The notes below the pieces were generated by a model. That model was not told where the DNA came from. It searched no databases and saw only the letters and a program-made list of their open reading frames with translations. A DNA stretch of 6,114 bases from JBHWPB01 sp043424675. Lineage in GTDB: Bacteria; Bacillota; Bacilli; Lactobacillales; Carnobacteriaceae_A. The position numbers and the translations under genes are program-made. Shown here in pieces: positions 6,071 through 6,114 of this stretch. The stretch's first letter is position 1. Every line of letters begins with the position of its first letter. The stretch spans positions 1-6,114 of the forward strand of contig JBHWPB010000038.1 in NCBI GenBank assembly GCA_043424675.1. The letters run 5' to 3'.

Positions 6071-6114
6071 GTCTTTTTTCTGATATTCTCTTCAGAGTAT
6101 TCGTTTTATATAAA
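6071..6114. other. Right-edge AT-rich segment without recognisable gene
   Basis: After the terminator the remaining bases are T-rich and then AT-rich. A TATATA at 6107-6112 has no -35 partner at a sensible distance. No gene start is visible before the window ends. Confidence 0.4.

Noticed and set aside
6081..6114. Promoter for a gene beyond the right edge (TATATA at 6107-6112)
   Set aside because: No -35 or extended -10 partner at a suitable spacing, and the downstream sequence is not visible.

Overview
The window holds one complete, ordinary metabolic operon and one divergent single gene. The four genes of the pyruvate dehydrogenase complex (pdhA, pdhB, pdhC, pdhD) lie on the minus strand, and a peptide deformylase gene (def) lies on the plus strand. 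The DNA is AT-rich, Shine-Dalgarno sequences are strong, E1 is of the two-subunit (alpha/beta) type, and the deformylase is of the long Gram-positive class. All of this points to a low-GC Firmicute. The deformylase and the lipoyl motif (TDKS) most resemble what I recall of Lactobacillales and Listeria-type proteins, perhaps Carnobacteriaceae or a relative. That placement is inference from memory, not a search.

Layout from left to right: 1-70 is non-coding or the edge of an unseen neighbour. 71-109 is the intrinsic terminator of the pdh operon. 128-1522 is pdhD (E3), 1550-2914 is pdhC (E2), and 2960-3002 is a strong RNA hairpin between pdhC and pdhB. 3016-3996 is pdhB (E1 beta) and 3996-5162 is pdhA (E1 alpha), overlapping by one base as TAATG. 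5163-5442 is a divergent control region with two CcpA-type cre candidates, an unclear pdhA promoter and a good extended -10 promoter for def. 5443-6027 is def, followed by a clean terminator at 6043-6070.

Together PdhA and PdhB decarboxylate pyruvate on thiamine diphosphate and reductively acetylate the lipoyl group of PdhC. PdhC passes the acetyl group to CoA, and PdhD reoxidises the lipoyl group and makes NADH. Def removes N-formyl groups from nascent proteins and has no direct metabolic link; as I recall, a def gene also sits near pdhA in other Firmicutes. All five genes are intact and their catalytic residues are present.

I found no mobile element, CRISPR array, tRNA, rRNA or undescribed multi-gene system. 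The points worth a second look are regulatory or structural: the cre/half-site cluster upstream of pdhA, the hairpin separating pdhAB from pdhCD, and the charged linker of the E2 protein.
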